Part shown: in pieces, positions 55,101-63,671 of the stretch | Layout of the letters: each line of letters starts with the position of its first letter | Numbering within the stretch: position 1 is the stretch's first letter | NCBI RefSeq assembly: GCF_001641755.2 | Contig: NZ_LRFG02000003.1 | Coordinates: forward strand, 434,001-498,000 | DNA: 64,000 nucleotides | DNA from: Microbulbifer flavimaris | Lineage (GTDB): Bacteria > Pseudomonadota > Gammaproteobacteria > Pseudomonadales > Cellvibrionaceae | Direction of reading: 5' to 3' | Made by a program: the position numbers and the translations under genes | The notes under the pieces: model-generated | What the model was told of the DNA's origin: nothing | The model's input: the letters and a program-made list of their open reading frames with translations, nothing else | Database searches by the model: none

Positions 55101-55476
55101 ATACGATAATTATCGTTTCACCTGGACCACTCGCTACATGAGTAAAGTCGAACAAGACGAAGAGTACGTAGATGCGTACAGTGATATTTTCGATACCAAC
55201 GGGACAGGCTTTACATCCGACTCCTGTATTGGCGCAGCTAATGGTGGTGTCGACTGTCGTGATGTAGGTTTTGCTGATGACTATGTCGTTCATGCAGCAT
55301 CGTTGTACTACTATGCGGACACTTGGACTGCCGGTCTGGGTATCCGAAACGTCTTTGATGAAGAGCCCCCGGCGGTTGATGGCAATGAAATATTGTCCAT
55401 TAACAATACGCCAATAGGCTATGGCTACGATATCCAGGGACGACAGATGTTCCTGAATGTTCAGAAAACTTTCTAA
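52183..55476 (+). CDS. large TonB-dependent outer membrane receptor
   Basis: 1097-residue outer-membrane receptor. It has a signal peptide-like start (hydrophobic to about residue 33, WALA/Q), an acidic linker (about 35-65), a TonB-box-like MEQVVVTGSRLKRD (about 66-79), and a plug with STVDLRGLGAGRTLVLLNGRRL and LLLDGASSIYGSDAVAGVTNVILKK in its second half. A long barrel follows, with acidic and aromatic repeats, ending in Phe (FLNVQKTF). The size and the plug wording suggest the group often linked to import of peptides or other degradation products. The S9 peptidase directly downstream supports a peptide role. Ligand unknown. Confidence 0.85.
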   Translation: MKKEQLYKGAMSPLAASVSTAVLAAVLSPWALAQEESEATTLSEEKVAVETPAAEAVAGEQQDGDMEQVVVTGSRLKRDTFSSIAPLQIIDTEGAREAGAIDTSSILQSSGAATGQQIDLTFSGYVLDNGPGASTVDLRGLGAGRTLVLLNGRRLAPAGVEGAPVAPDLNLIPASLVQQYDLLLDGASSIYGSDAVAGVTNVILKKDFEGVDFEVFSSNPEQANGEANTMSFSWGENFDRGFIGMGVEYFQQNAVTLADREWTDGCATNYEIGTDGKIYTQDLFYSEIYGMDMSDGCAVGSLAGRVSVPLAGSIYYTPGTSNGGWNGFSESSLFGSIGVDGNGDGVTDVNFRDYDINGRDLFAHLLPEQERMSFMAYGEYTFEGDMNLTPFFETSYAQRENFIDSGAFQLFPNVPANNPFNICNPDGVRGVDCGLAYDELLRNPNFAAQVAAEFGLTPQQFADFGIVDLFSGPLGPQSSLPIVSVRGDRTQADVEVSQLRMVTGVRGDLPMLNVGTLSDWSFELSGSLTKSDGKSSRYGIRGDRLAQSLATTVEDPNNPGTFTCTPLPGESTCVPIDMYADSLYQGVVGDFATQAERDYLFDSRDFDTAYYQTIFSAYASGNVASLPAGDVIVGVGAETRNDRIKSLPDDIARDGLFFGYFSDGGATGSKDTHEAFAEIELPILANMFMVEELTTNLSARYTKDEFYGGAWTNAAKIAYRPVQSLLLRSTYGTSYRAPNLRENFLQNQTGFNSVFDPCAIPDSALDPISGGYNAALDGRSPEVLANCLANGVDPTTFSNNGFNTYSVEVARGGTTDLEEETSESFTVGFSYEQPFFDDFGLTLGMTYFDIEIENSIIEPSAQFLVNDCYNNPNGSSAFCSLLSRDDDGFLDIIDAAFVNRDNEVARGIDYNLRYQQPVTLFGAPLELSANLTFNRVLERTLTYLADDGTPDIEVYTGTFGYPKWQGRGEFRVEYDNYRFTWTTRYMSKVEQDEEYVDAYSDIFDTNGTGFTSDSCIGAANGGVDCRDVGFADDYVVHAASLYYYADTWTAGLGIRNVFDEEPPAVDGNEILSINNTPIGYGYDIQGRQMFLNVQKTF

Positions 55477-55492
55477 GTTTAGACTGGCATGG

Positions 55493-55523
55493 AAAAAGCC
55501 CGCTTCAATGCGGGCTTTTTTTT
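55493..55523 (+). terminator. Rho-independent terminator after the TonB receptor
   Basis: AAAAAGCCCGC-TTCAAT-GCGGGCTTTTTTTT, 17 bases after the receptor stop and about 55 bases before the S9 peptidase. Confidence 0.88.
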
Positions 55524-55576
55524 CAGAGATAATTGGCTAAGCCTGTAACAAGGACTATACGCGCAGGATTATTACA

Positions 55577-57520
55577 ATGAAGAAGCTATTTATTTCACTG
55601 ATAATGCTTGTCAGTGTTCAGGTTATCGGTAAGACGGCGGAACCCTATCCGCTGGAATATTGGGCGCTTCGGAATGTCATCAGTAATGTCGAAATTTCCC
55701 CGGACGGGAAGCATGTCGCGTTAATGAAGATACCCACCAAGGATGGTGATCCAATAATTGAGGTGTATCCGACATCAAACCTCAATGAGGAGCCCTATCG
55801 TGTTAATTCGGACCCAATGGAAATCACGCAGTTTTTTTGGGTAAGTAATGACGTGATAGGAATGCGCCTGAGACAGAAAGTCCGTGACCGCATCGAGGGT
55901 TTTAACCAGGGGGTTTATGAATATCTCCTTGCATCAGTGGATATCCGTCGGAACAAGATGCAGAAATACGACCAGCTCGGTGCGGAGATGGAAAATGTAT
56001 TGCCGGGAAAGAAAAACCGAATCATTTTTTCTTACCTTCCTGGTGGTGGTGATAGTCGCTTGAACAGGGCATTCAGACCACGGACGTATTACGAGCTCAA
56101 TCTAAAGACGGGCGCAAAGAAGCTCTTGATGCGCGGTAAGCTCGATATGGGTCAGGTAGAGTTTGATGCTAATGGCAAACCCTGGCTGGCACGTGGGTTT
56201 GATATCGGCAAAGGCGAGCTGATCTGGTACGAGCGCCTGACCAATCAAAGCAAATGGACAGAGTTTTACCGGCAGGATGAAGACTCCTTCGAGACTTTCA
56301 GGGTGGAGGGTTTCGATGTAGATAAGCCTCATCTATTGTTTGTGAACGCACATAACGGACATGACAAGGCCGGTCTGTGGGAGTACGACCTGAAGGTCGG
56401 TGCGTATGGAGAGCTAATCTACCGGCGAGAGGACGTGGACGTTTCCGGTACTCGTTACCATACGAATTCCTGGGAGCAGGCTGATCGCGTAACAGGAGTT
56501 GTCTATGCAGCGGACAACGTGAAGGTTGAATATTTTGACGAAGTTGAAATGGCGACCCAGCGACAGCTTGAGCAGGTAGTACCGAATGCTCACTATGTCC
56601 GGATAAATAGCCGCTCTCGTGATGGTAGTAGCATGACAATCTACAACGTTGGGCCGCGCGATCCTGGCACCTACTATTTGCTGCACGGCGGGCGGCTTAC
56701 AAAGCTGGGTAGCCGTCAACCATTGCTCGAGGCCGAAAAACTCGCTGATGTACGTTACATAAAATATAAAGCGCGCGATGGACGTACCATCCCGGCCTAT
56801 TTGACCGTGCCCAAGGGCAAACCGCCCTTCCCTGCGATCGTTATGCCACATGGTGGGCCGTTTGTCTCCGAGTTGGCGTTGTACGATGAATGGGCGCAAA
56901 TGCTAGCAAACAATGGCTATCTGGTACTGCAGCCACAGTACCGTGGGTCACGTGGCTTGGGTTTGGATCACTATCAGTCTGCATTCATAGATGGTGGTCA
57001 GGGCGGAAAGAAGATGCAAGACGATAAGGACGACGGCATGCTCTATCTGGTGGAGCAGGGTTGGGCTGATCCTGATCGCCTTGCTATCTTCGGCTGGTCT
57101 TATGGAGGCTATGCCGCGTTGGTTGCGGCGAGTCGTGACGAGCAGATTTACCAATGTGCTATCGCGGGTGCGGCGGTATCCGATAACCAGATGCAGGTTA
57201 ACTACTACCGTACGCGGCTGCGTGGTGCGAGCAAGATAGAGCAGCTGAGCATGTGGGATGACAGCTTGTCCCCGATCGAGGCAGTGGAAGACGTGAATAT
57301 TCCCATCCTGCTCGTTCACGGCGATGTGGACCAGCGGGTACCTCCGGAGCATGCTGAAAAATATCGCAAAGCCCTAATGGAGCTGAATAAGCCGTTTGAA
57401 TATGTGGAGTTAGATGGCGCTGATCATTTCAGCAATACGCTGTTCTACCATCACCAGAAAACGTTATACGAATCAATGATTGGCTATCTCGCGGAGGATT
57501 GCGGACCCGATGGGCTATAA
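55577..57520 (+). CDS. secreted S9-family (prolyl oligopeptidase-like) serine peptidase
   Basis: Alpha/beta-hydrolase peptidase acting on oligopeptides, probably periplasmic or secreted. The 647-residue protein has a signal peptide (MKKLFISLIMLVSVQVIG, about 1-18), a beta-propeller domain (about 35-390) and a catalytic domain (about 395-647). Its triad is clear: Ser508 in GWSYGGY, Asp585 in HGDVDQRVP and His617 in GADHF; HGGP (425-428) gives the oxyanion hole. It lies downstream of the TonB receptor but after a terminator, so cotranscription is partial at best. Confidence 0.9.
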   Translation: MKKLFISLIMLVSVQVIGKTAEPYPLEYWALRNVISNVEISPDGKHVALMKIPTKDGDPIIEVYPTSNLNEEPYRVNSDPMEITQFFWVSNDVIGMRLRQKVRDRIEGFNQGVYEYLLASVDIRRNKMQKYDQLGAEMENVLPGKKNRIIFSYLPGGGDSRLNRAFRPRTYYELNLKTGAKKLLMRGKLDMGQVEFDANGKPWLARGFDIGKGELIWYERLTNQSKWTEFYRQDEDSFETFRVEGFDVDKPHLLFVNAHNGHDKAGLWEYDLKVGAYGELIYRREDVDVSGTRYHTNSWEQADRVTGVVYAADNVKVEYFDEVEMATQRQLEQVVPNAHYVRINSRSRDGSSMTIYNVGPRDPGTYYLLHGGRLTKLGSRQPLLEAEKLADVRYIKYKARDGRTIPAYLTVPKGKPPFPAIVMPHGGPFVSELALYDEWAQMLANNGYLVLQPQYRGSRGLGLDHYQSAFIDGGQGGKKMQDDKDDGMLYLVEQGWADPDRLAIFGWSYGGYAALVAASRDEQIYQCAIAGAAVSDNQMQVNYYRTRLRGASKIEQLSMWDDSLSPIEAVEDVNIPILLVHGDVDQRVPPEHAEKYRKALMELNKPFEYVELDGADHFSNTLFYHHQKTLYESMIGYLAEDCGPDGL

Positions 57521-58114
57521 AGCCGGATCCGCAACTCGCTTGTCAGCGAAGTGGCCCTAACGCACTTTACGCTCACATTGAGCCAGGCTTTGCCCCTGAT
57601 TCTGCTCATGGTCTCGTTAGGGCCATGAGCAGACATGCATCGGAGCGAGAGTGTGGCTTACTCTGCCGTAATTCAATATCTGAACAGCGCGGTGTCCATC
57701 ACAGGTGAACATTGCTCTCAATAGATGTTGAAATTGTGCGTTGGTTAACACTCGTGCTGTGATCCAGCAGGGCATCTCATCTCCTCATCGAAGACCAATT
57801 CCCCCCTGATTCTCAATTACCGTTCTTAGCGCTGCTTGCGGATGGAAACCTTTAATCTATCCGGAGGTTAAGACACATGGTGTCAGCTTAAAAGAGCCAG
57901 CTTTTACGTGTTTTTCCCTGCAATTCAAACCATGATCACCGCAAGATCTACGCATTAGTCGTTGACACCAAAAGACAATTCCTTTTATTTCGCTCTGTTA
58001 CAGATTGTTACTTCTATACCAGAGAATTTGTGATCTAGTGAGTTGGGTCAAGGGTCGCAAAGATCGAATGAGTTTGTGATATCCCATAACAATAAATCCT
58101 GTCAGGAGGTCTCC
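57521..58114. other. noncoding region with overlapping inverted repeats
   Basis: About 590 bases without a supported gene. It contains GGCCCTAACG (57553-57562) paired with CGTTAGGGCC (57615-57624), a small hairpin GCTCA-CAT-TGAGC (57571-57583), and TGCTCATGG (57603-57611) paired with CCATGAGCA (57623-57631). The right arms share two bases, so the two larger hairpins exclude each other. The rest holds the promoter of the next operon. Confidence 0.6.
57962..57990 (+). promoter_or_regulatory. putative promoter of the metzincin operon
   Basis: Perfect TTGACA (57962-57967), 17-base spacer, then TTTATT (57985-57990, 4 of 6 matches), about 125 bases before the first gene. Confidence 0.45.
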
Positions 58115-58723
58115 ATGCCAACCGGGAAACTTTTCTCGCGCATTTCCCTACTGGCGACGCTGACGGTGGCAGCCCTGCTATCCGTCTCTGCGAACGCCAT
58201 GAAACTCAAAAGCCAGAATCTTGCAGAGCTGGTGACTGCATCTGAAAGCATACTGTTGGGTCACGTGGTTAGCGTTACCGACGGCTTCCAGAATAATGCT
58301 CCCTACACCGAAGTTACCATTCGCGTCGGCAGCGATGCCAAGGGCAAGGTCAAAGAAGACACTGAATATACCTTCCGCCAGTTCGGGCTGCTGAAGCCGC
58401 GCTCCATGGGCAACGGTAAGGTTTACCTGGGCGTAACGCCGGAGGGCTTCGCCAAGTGGCACGAGGGTGAACAGGTCGTTGCCTTCATGTACAAGAAAGC
58501 CAGCATGACCGGCTTCCAGACCACTGCAGGTATGGCTCAGGGTAAGTTCGTTGTAAGCAACGATCAGGTGAAGAACGCATTTAACAACGCGGGTCTCTTC
58601 GAGCGCATGGACACTTCCAACATGTCCGCCGAGGAACAAAACATGATTACCAGCCCGGGCGCAGTAAGCTCTGCGACTTTCATGGGTTACGTCGGCAAGC
58701 TGGTAGAGGAGAGCAAAAAATGA
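58115..58723 (+). CDS. secreted protein of unknown function, coupled to metzincin
   Basis: 202 residues from the ATG at 58115, which has a perfect AGGAGG at 58104-58109; an upstream in-frame start at 58043 is not needed. The signal peptide ends in SVSANA (about 28). The mature protein has a conserved-looking core: AELVTASESILLGHVVSV, then TEVTIRVGSDAKGKVKEDTEYTFRQFG, then a C-terminal helical region. It contains no cysteine and no membrane helix. Its TGA overlaps the ATG of the metalloprotease gene (ATGA), so translation is coupled. This suggests a joint role such as chaperone, inhibitor or complex partner of the protease. No family is recognised. Confidence 0.75.
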   Translation: MPTGKLFSRISLLATLTVAALLSVSANAMKLKSQNLAELVTASESILLGHVVSVTDGFQNNAPYTEVTIRVGSDAKGKVKEDTEYTFRQFGLLKPRSMGNGKVYLGVTPEGFAKWHEGEQVVAFMYKKASMTGFQTTAGMAQGKFVVSNDQVKNAFNNAGLFERMDTSNMSAEEQNMITSPGAVSSATFMGYVGKLVEESKK

Positions 58724-61173
58724 AAATGAATAAGCTCAGCATCGCGGTGGGTCTTGCCCTGGCTTCTGCAGGCGCACAGGCGGGTGGCCCCCTGTACATC
58801 CATGAACCGACCATGCAGCCCTACAAGTGGGATACTTCCAAAGGTGATATCCCCGTTTACACCGATGGTGGTCCCATGACACCCACTGCCGATGGCGGTG
58901 AGGCACAGGCGTTTACCGTCAATTACGATGGCACCGTATTCCTGAGTATCGACCAGGCCAACGCGGTGACTGCAAAAGCGGTCGCTGAGTGGTCCAACGT
59001 CGAAACCTCCACACTGCGTATGTCCATTCAGGGCACCATCGAAGAGCAGACTGGCATCGCCGACGTCAACGAAACCAACGTTGGGGAAATTTACGCGAAA
59101 GAAAACGGTTACGGGTTCTGGGTAAATTACGATACTGATGGACAGATTCTCGAGCAGTATTTCGGTGTGCCGAAAAACCAGGTGCTCGGCATCGCCTTCC
59201 CGGAGTGGGCAGATGAGGAAACGGGGGAAATCACCGAAGCCACCGCCCTGATGAATGGCTGGTTCGTTGACATCAAGGATACTGAAGGCGAGATGGTTGC
59301 CGGTGTATTCACCCACGAGTTCGGCCACGCGTTGAATATGTCCCACTCCCAGGCTAATGGTCACTTCAGTTACATGGCTGCAAGCTATCGTCCCTATCAT
59401 GACGGTGTGCCGGGATGCGACATCACCAACGTTTACAAGGGGTTCCCCAAGCCGGCGGAAGACACTATCGAAACCATGTTCCCGTTCATCAATGTGCGTG
59501 GCGAGGCGGGCCGTCAGCAGGCCACCATCAGCGTGCGCGATGACATCGTGAACATCTCTGACCTGTATCCGACTGAGGCCTACAAGTCCCAGTACGGCTC
59601 CATTACCGGCAAGCTGTACCTGAAAGATGGTGTCAGCGAGTACTCCGGTATCAACATGGTGGCCCGTAACATCGATAACCCGATGTACGATGTGATCACC
59701 CAGCAGTCTGGTAACCAGACTCAGGGCCTGGTAGGTCCGGACGGCACATTCACCATTAATGGCCTGCAGCCTGGTGCCCGCTACGTCCTCTACACCGATA
59801 CTATCAAGGCTGGAGGCTACCCGACCGCACCTACCTCCATTGTCTCCCAGTCTGAATACTGGAACGACGGCGAGAGTACAAATCCTGCTGAGGACCCTGC
59901 CTGTAGCTTCACGCCGATTACCGTTCAGGCGGGCGAAACCAAGCGTACGGATATGTATTTCAATGGCTACGAAGACGGTATCCAGTACACGCCGCTGGTG
60001 CAGGCCTTCGTTACTGACCTGGCGAAAAATGGCAAAAAGGCCATGGGTATCGTCGGTAGTGGTATCCCGTTCGTTTATGACGCTGTGCAGAAGTCTTATT
60101 CACTCCACCCCGATGTCGATGTACGCACTAACGCGGGGCAGATGAACAAGAATGCTACCAAGGCTGTGATTACTGCAGATCTGGATGGCAACGGAATACG
60201 TGAACCGGCGAAGTGGGACCTGGTCAGCAACAAGCTGGAACCGATGCAAGATTTGAACGGTAACAGCTGTGGCGGTAGCGGTACCCTGGGCACACAGGCC
60301 GCAGCTGTCTGGGACATGGACGACACCGGTGAAGTCATAGTCGGCCTTGGCTATAAAGATGTCGACGGTGATGGCTACTGCCAAAGGAGTGGTGCCGGCG
60401 AGATGGTGCCGGTGAAGTGGGATAAGCATGGCAATATCGAGGAGCTGCCCTACGACCTGCCCGGTTATGTGCAGTGGGTTCGTGCGGACCGTGTTTCCGG
60501 CAACGGTGAAGTCATCACAGGCTCCAGCACCTACAAGCAGGTGGCCTGGGTCGATGGAGAATTCCGCGATCTCTACAGCGAATTCGGTGCTAGAAACGGT
60601 ACAGCAATGACCAGAGATGGCGAGACTGTCGCCCTGGACACCCCTTCCGGTGTCACGCTCTGGAACACGGAAACTGAAGAGCTGCGCGACATCGGCGGCC
60701 TGAAGTGGTGTGAAGATCTGGACTACAACCACTTCTTCCTGGGTAACCTGTGTACCAACCCTCGCTACGGCGCCGAGTTTGTGCAGAACTACTTTGGTCC
60801 GATTCGTGTGATGCCCACGGACATGAATGAAGATGGTAGCGTGATCGTCGGTCGTGCCGGCTCCTTCTTCACCGGCTTTGTCGGCGCGGTGTATCTGGAA
60901 GGTATCGGCTGGATCAACACCCGCGACTTCTTCAACAAGCAGGGTGTGGTCGAGGCCTCACAGTTCCCGGTGGATAACCCGCTGGCCCTGAGTGGCGACG
61001 GCTCAGAAATGATGGGTAACCTGGCAGGGGCCACCATCACTTTCGATATCGACATGGACACTGCCTTCGTCTGTAAGGACGGGCAGGACCGCGAAGTCAG
61101 CTTCCCGAAACAGCTGATTGCGGAAGTCCAGGGCGGTGCAGAGTTCGGTCGCTGTGCGCACCTGAACGACTGA
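58720..61173 (+). CDS. secreted metzincin-type metalloprotease with HAF-repeat-like C-terminus
   Basis: 817 residues with a signal peptide (cleaved near 21, AQA). The zinc site is HEFGHALNMSH (His199, Glu200, His203, His209), the metzincin HExxHxxGxxH-like pattern, here with N in the sixth position. TMFPF (Met253) is a plausible Met-turn, followed by DDIVNISDLYP as in matrixin-like enzymes. A carboxypeptidase-regulatory-like beta domain follows (about 290-365: SITGKLYLKDGVSEYSG, GPDGTFTINGLQPGARYVL). From about 430 come repeated W-x-DG/G-x-VIVG-type segments (VWDMDDTGEVIVGLGY; GNGEVITGSS; MNEDGSVIVGRAG), resembling HAF repeats. Predicted extracellular or periplasmic protease; substrate unknown. 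Confidence 0.82.
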   Translation: MKMNKLSIAVGLALASAGAQAGGPLYIHEPTMQPYKWDTSKGDIPVYTDGGPMTPTADGGEAQAFTVNYDGTVFLSIDQANAVTAKAVAEWSNVETSTLRMSIQGTIEEQTGIADVNETNVGEIYAKENGYGFWVNYDTDGQILEQYFGVPKNQVLGIAFPEWADEETGEITEATALMNGWFVDIKDTEGEMVAGVFTHEFGHALNMSHSQANGHFSYMAASYRPYHDGVPGCDITNVYKGFPKPAEDTIETMFPFINVRGEAGRQQATISVRDDIVNISDLYPTEAYKSQYGSITGKLYLKDGVSEYSGINMVARNIDNPMYDVITQQSGNQTQGLVGPDGTFTINGLQPGARYVLYTDTIKAGGYPTAPTSIVSQSEYWNDGESTNPAEDPACSFTPITVQAGETKRTDMYFNGYEDGIQYTPLVQAFVTDLAKNGKKAMGIVGSGIPFVYDAVQKSYSLHPDVDVRTNAGQMNKNATKAVITADLDGNGIREPAKWDLVSNKLEPMQDLNGNSCGGSGTLGTQAAAVWDMDDTGEVIVGLGYKDVDGDGYCQRSGAGEMVPVKWDKHGNIEELPYDLPGYVQWVRADRVSGNGEVITGSSTYKQVAWVDGEFRDLYSEFGARNGTAMTRDGETVALDTPSGVTLWNTETEELRDIGGLKWCEDLDYNHFFLGNLCTNPRYGAEFVQNYFGPIRVMPTDMNEDGSVIVGRAGSFFTGFVGAVYLEGIGWINTRDFFNKQGVVEASQFPVDNPLALSGDGSEMMGNLAGATITFDIDMDTAFVCKDGQDREVSFPKQLIAEVQGGAEFGRCAHLND

Positions 61174-61191
61174 TCCCCGTCTCTACTGACG

Positions 61192-61221
61192 AAAAAGCCC
61201 GCCAACTGGCGGGCTTTTTTT
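61192..61221 (+). terminator. Rho-independent terminator after the metzincin operon
   Basis: AAAAAGCCCGCC-AACT-GGCGGGCTTTTTTT, about 20 bases after the metalloprotease stop. Confidence 0.9.
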
Positions 61222-61348
61222 GTGCGTGTCAGAGGCGGTCCACCAGCATTTAGCCGTTTGCCTGATAGACTCCGTTCGGGACCGGAATGAAGAGAGTCAG
61301 GCTCTCGGTCCGGTTCCCATTTTATTGAGACCAGCATCGGAGTTTTCT

Positions 61349-62335
61349 GTGACGGCTAGTTCAAAACCCTGCATTGGAATTGCACTCGGTAGTGGCGCGT
61401 CGAAGGGTTTTGCCCATATCGGCGTGCTAAATGCGCTGGAAGAAATCGGCATCCGTCCGCAGGTGGTTGCCGGTTCTTCAATGGGAGCATTTGTCGGTTC
61501 TGCCTATGCGGCTGGATGTCTGGACAAACTGGAGGACTGGGTGAAGCTGCTCGATAACTGGCGGGTCTTCTCCCTGTTGGATATCAACTGGACGCTCAGC
61601 GGAGGAGTGCTCGGGGGAAAGAAACCCTTCCAGGCTTTCTTTGAGAACTTCGCCTACGAAAATATTGAAGATCTTCCTCTACCTTTCACGGCAGTGGCAA
61701 CTGACCTGTACAGTGATCAGGAGGTCTGGCTGCAGCAGGGAAATCTGAGTGATGCAGTGAGTGCCTCCTGCTCAATTCCCGGTTTGCTATCACCAAAGCT
61801 GGTTGCGGGGCGCTGGTTGGTTGACGGTGCGGTGGTAAATCCGGTGCCGGTGGATGTGTGCCGGGCGATGGGCGCCACATGCGTCATAGCGGTAGATGTG
61901 ACCGAGGACGGAGCTTCCAACCGTGAACGCCGCGGCGGTGAAGTAAAGAACCTCGCCAGTGAACCAGGCCTCTCTGAAGAGGAACCGGGCGATACCGAGC
62001 AGGTTGTGACCGATACAGACAGTGAGGATGAGGCGCCCCTGAACAACCTGTTCATGCAGGGTCGCGAGCAATTGTCACAGATTGGCCAGAGATTGCGAAA
62101 ATCCGGGCCCTATGCCCCCGGAGTGCTGGATACCATGACTACGGCCATGGAAATACTGGAACGGCGGCACAAGCGATCCAGGCTGATGGGGTCTCCGCCG
62201 GATGTCATGATCATGCCAAAGGTAGGTGGTATTGCCGGTTTGGAATTCTCCCGCGCTGCGGAGGCGGTCGATGCAGGCCGGGCTGAGGTGGAGCGCACAC
62301 GCACCTGGCTCGAGGACATAGTGCCGCGTCTGTGA
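61349..62335 (+). CDS. patatin-like phospholipase, RssA/NTE type
   Basis: Lipid acyl hydrolase. GTG at 61349 has GGAG six bases upstream; the open frame extends 43 codons earlier into the terminator. The 328-residue protein has the oxyanion loop GSGASKGFAHIG, nucleophile elbow GSSMG and catalytic DGA (VDGAVVNPVPV). There is no signal peptide, so it is probably cytosolic. An acidic insert lies near residues 205-225 (GLSEEEPGDTEQVV). Lipid target unknown. Confidence 0.88.
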   Translation: MTASSKPCIGIALGSGASKGFAHIGVLNALEEIGIRPQVVAGSSMGAFVGSAYAAGCLDKLEDWVKLLDNWRVFSLLDINWTLSGGVLGGKKPFQAFFENFAYENIEDLPLPFTAVATDLYSDQEVWLQQGNLSDAVSASCSIPGLLSPKLVAGRWLVDGAVVNPVPVDVCRAMGATCVIAVDVTEDGASNRERRGGEVKNLASEPGLSEEEPGDTEQVVTDTDSEDEAPLNNLFMQGREQLSQIGQRLRKSGPYAPGVLDTMTTAMEILERRHKRSRLMGSPPDVMIMPKVGGIAGLEFSRAAEAVDAGRAEVERTRTWLEDIVPRL

Positions 62336-62467
62336 GCCCGTGGCCGGGGTGTACAAGGGTCGGACCGCGGAGGCAGCGCAGCGCGGTGCTTCTGTGTTTG
62401 CTCTAAGCTTTTTGCAGAGCCGCCTTTCCCCCTTCGGGAGGTGGCTGGCAGGCACAGCGAGCGTCAA

Positions 62468-63265
62468 ATGCCAGAGACCGCACCGGACAACACCAAACCA
62501 AAAAGCGATCGCCAGATACTGCAGGAGCAGATGGAGGCGAGTCAGCACGAGTACCAGCGTAACAACCTCTCACTTGCGCTGTCGTCAACCGCTGCCGGAC
62601 TGGAGATAGGCTTCAGTTTCTTCCTGATAGCGGTGCTCTTCACCCAGTTCCACGAGCTGGTATCCACCTCCCTGCTGCACCTGATCCTGGCGATGAGCTA
62701 TCCGGTGGGCTTTATTCTCGTGGTGATCGGCCGCAGCGATTTATTCACTGAACATACCACCCTCGCGATCCTGCCGGTGCTGGATCGCAAACACAGCATC
62801 CTGGACCTGATGCGGGTCTGGGGGCTGATTTACGGCGGCAATATGATTGGCGCGATGTTATTCAGCCTGATATTTGTCCGTTTTGCTGCGCTGAGTGAAA
62901 ACGTGGACAGCGCTGCATTCGGGTATTACAGCGCAAAAATGATGGTGGATGGTGGCAGTGGACTGTTCCTGGGGGCGATCTTTGCCGGCTGGCTCATGGG
63001 GCTGCTGGGCTGGGTGGTGGCCTCATCAACAGACACCATCGGTCGCATCATGGTGATCAGCCTGATTACCTTCGTCATCGGAATCGGCGGTCTCGCGCAC
63101 TGTATCGCGGGCGCCGTTGCGGCCTTCTGCGCCTGGTTCGGTGGGGACAACGGCCTGACGGGTGGCGAGGTATTGCGCTTTCTCGGTATTGCCACTGTGG
63201 GTAACACCATCGGCGGGGCAGTCTTTGTGGGGATGCTCAAGTACGGCTATATCTCCAACGATTAG
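62468..63265 (+). CDS. formate/nitrite transporter family membrane protein
   Basis: FNT-family channel, YfdC-like. About 265 residues from the ATG at 62468; a GTG at 62441 gives nine more residues and neither has an ideal ribosome site. A charged cytoplasmic start (TKPKSDRQILQEQMEASQHEYQ) is followed by about six membrane helices with half-helix breaks (GRSDLFTEHTT; IGIGGLAHCIAGAVAAF) as in FNT proteins. The transported ion is unknown; classical formate or nitrite use is not certain. Confidence 0.82.
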   Translation: MPETAPDNTKPKSDRQILQEQMEASQHEYQRNNLSLALSSTAAGLEIGFSFFLIAVLFTQFHELVSTSLLHLILAMSYPVGFILVVIGRSDLFTEHTTLAILPVLDRKHSILDLMRVWGLIYGGNMIGAMLFSLIFVRFAALSENVDSAAFGYYSAKMMVDGGSGLFLGAIFAGWLMGLLGWVVASSTDTIGRIMVISLITFVIGIGGLAHCIAGAVAAFCAWFGGDNGLTGGEVLRFLGIATVGNTIGGAVFVGMLKYGYISND

Positions 63266-63282
63266 CCTGGGGGCGCTGCCGT

Positions 63283-63557
63283 TCAGCGGGAGTCAGCATC
63301 TGTCGTGAACGCCACCTCGAAATTTCTTTTCTCGACGTAGTCTGCATGGGTGCTGTCAGGGTCTCGCGCCATTGATCCGCCGGGGCAAGCGGGCTCTGGC
63401 CCTGCCCTTGTTTCAACAGAATGCGGGCATGCAGGTAAATCGACTGCTCCGCCTTGTTGGAACTGAGAGACCAGTCTTCGACGGTGATATTTCGCATGGC
63501 CCCGGTGAAAGGAAGGTGACTCAACAGCTGGTTTTTGCGGCCGTGCAAACCCACCAT
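63283..63557 (-). pseudogene. small hypothetical gene, probably frameshifted
   Basis: Leftward. One frame reads MVGLHGRKNQLLSHLP and then RNITVEDWSLSSNKAEQSIY...LLKQGQGQSPLAPADQ. The protein-like reading then continues in another frame as MARDPDSTHADYVEKRNFEV to a stop at 63283-63285. Adding one base at about 63371-63374 would fuse them into one protein of about 90 residues. It could be a true frameshift, a sequencing error, or two small genes. Function unknown. Confidence 0.45.
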
Positions 63558-63611
63558 CGAGGAAGATGGGTATGGTCCCGCCAGGTCGGGCGGATTAATA
63601 AAATGGCCAGC

Positions 63612-63646
63612 AGAAAAGAAAAACCCGCGGCCGGACCCGCGGGTTT
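63612..63646 (-). terminator. Rho-independent terminator of a leftward gene
   Basis: Read leftward: AAACCCGCGG-GTCCGG-CCGCGGGTTT followed by TTCTTTT; a 10-bp perfect stem. It lies downstream of the partial gene at the right edge. Confidence 0.85.
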
Positions 63647-63671
63647 CAGGTGGATAGTCGATCTTATGGGA

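Noticed and set aside
57553..57624. attC-like (integron) inverted repeat GGCCCTAACG...CGTTAGGGCC
   Set aside because: The outer boxes do not fit RYYYAAC/GTTRRRY exactly, and no integrase or cassette array is nearby.
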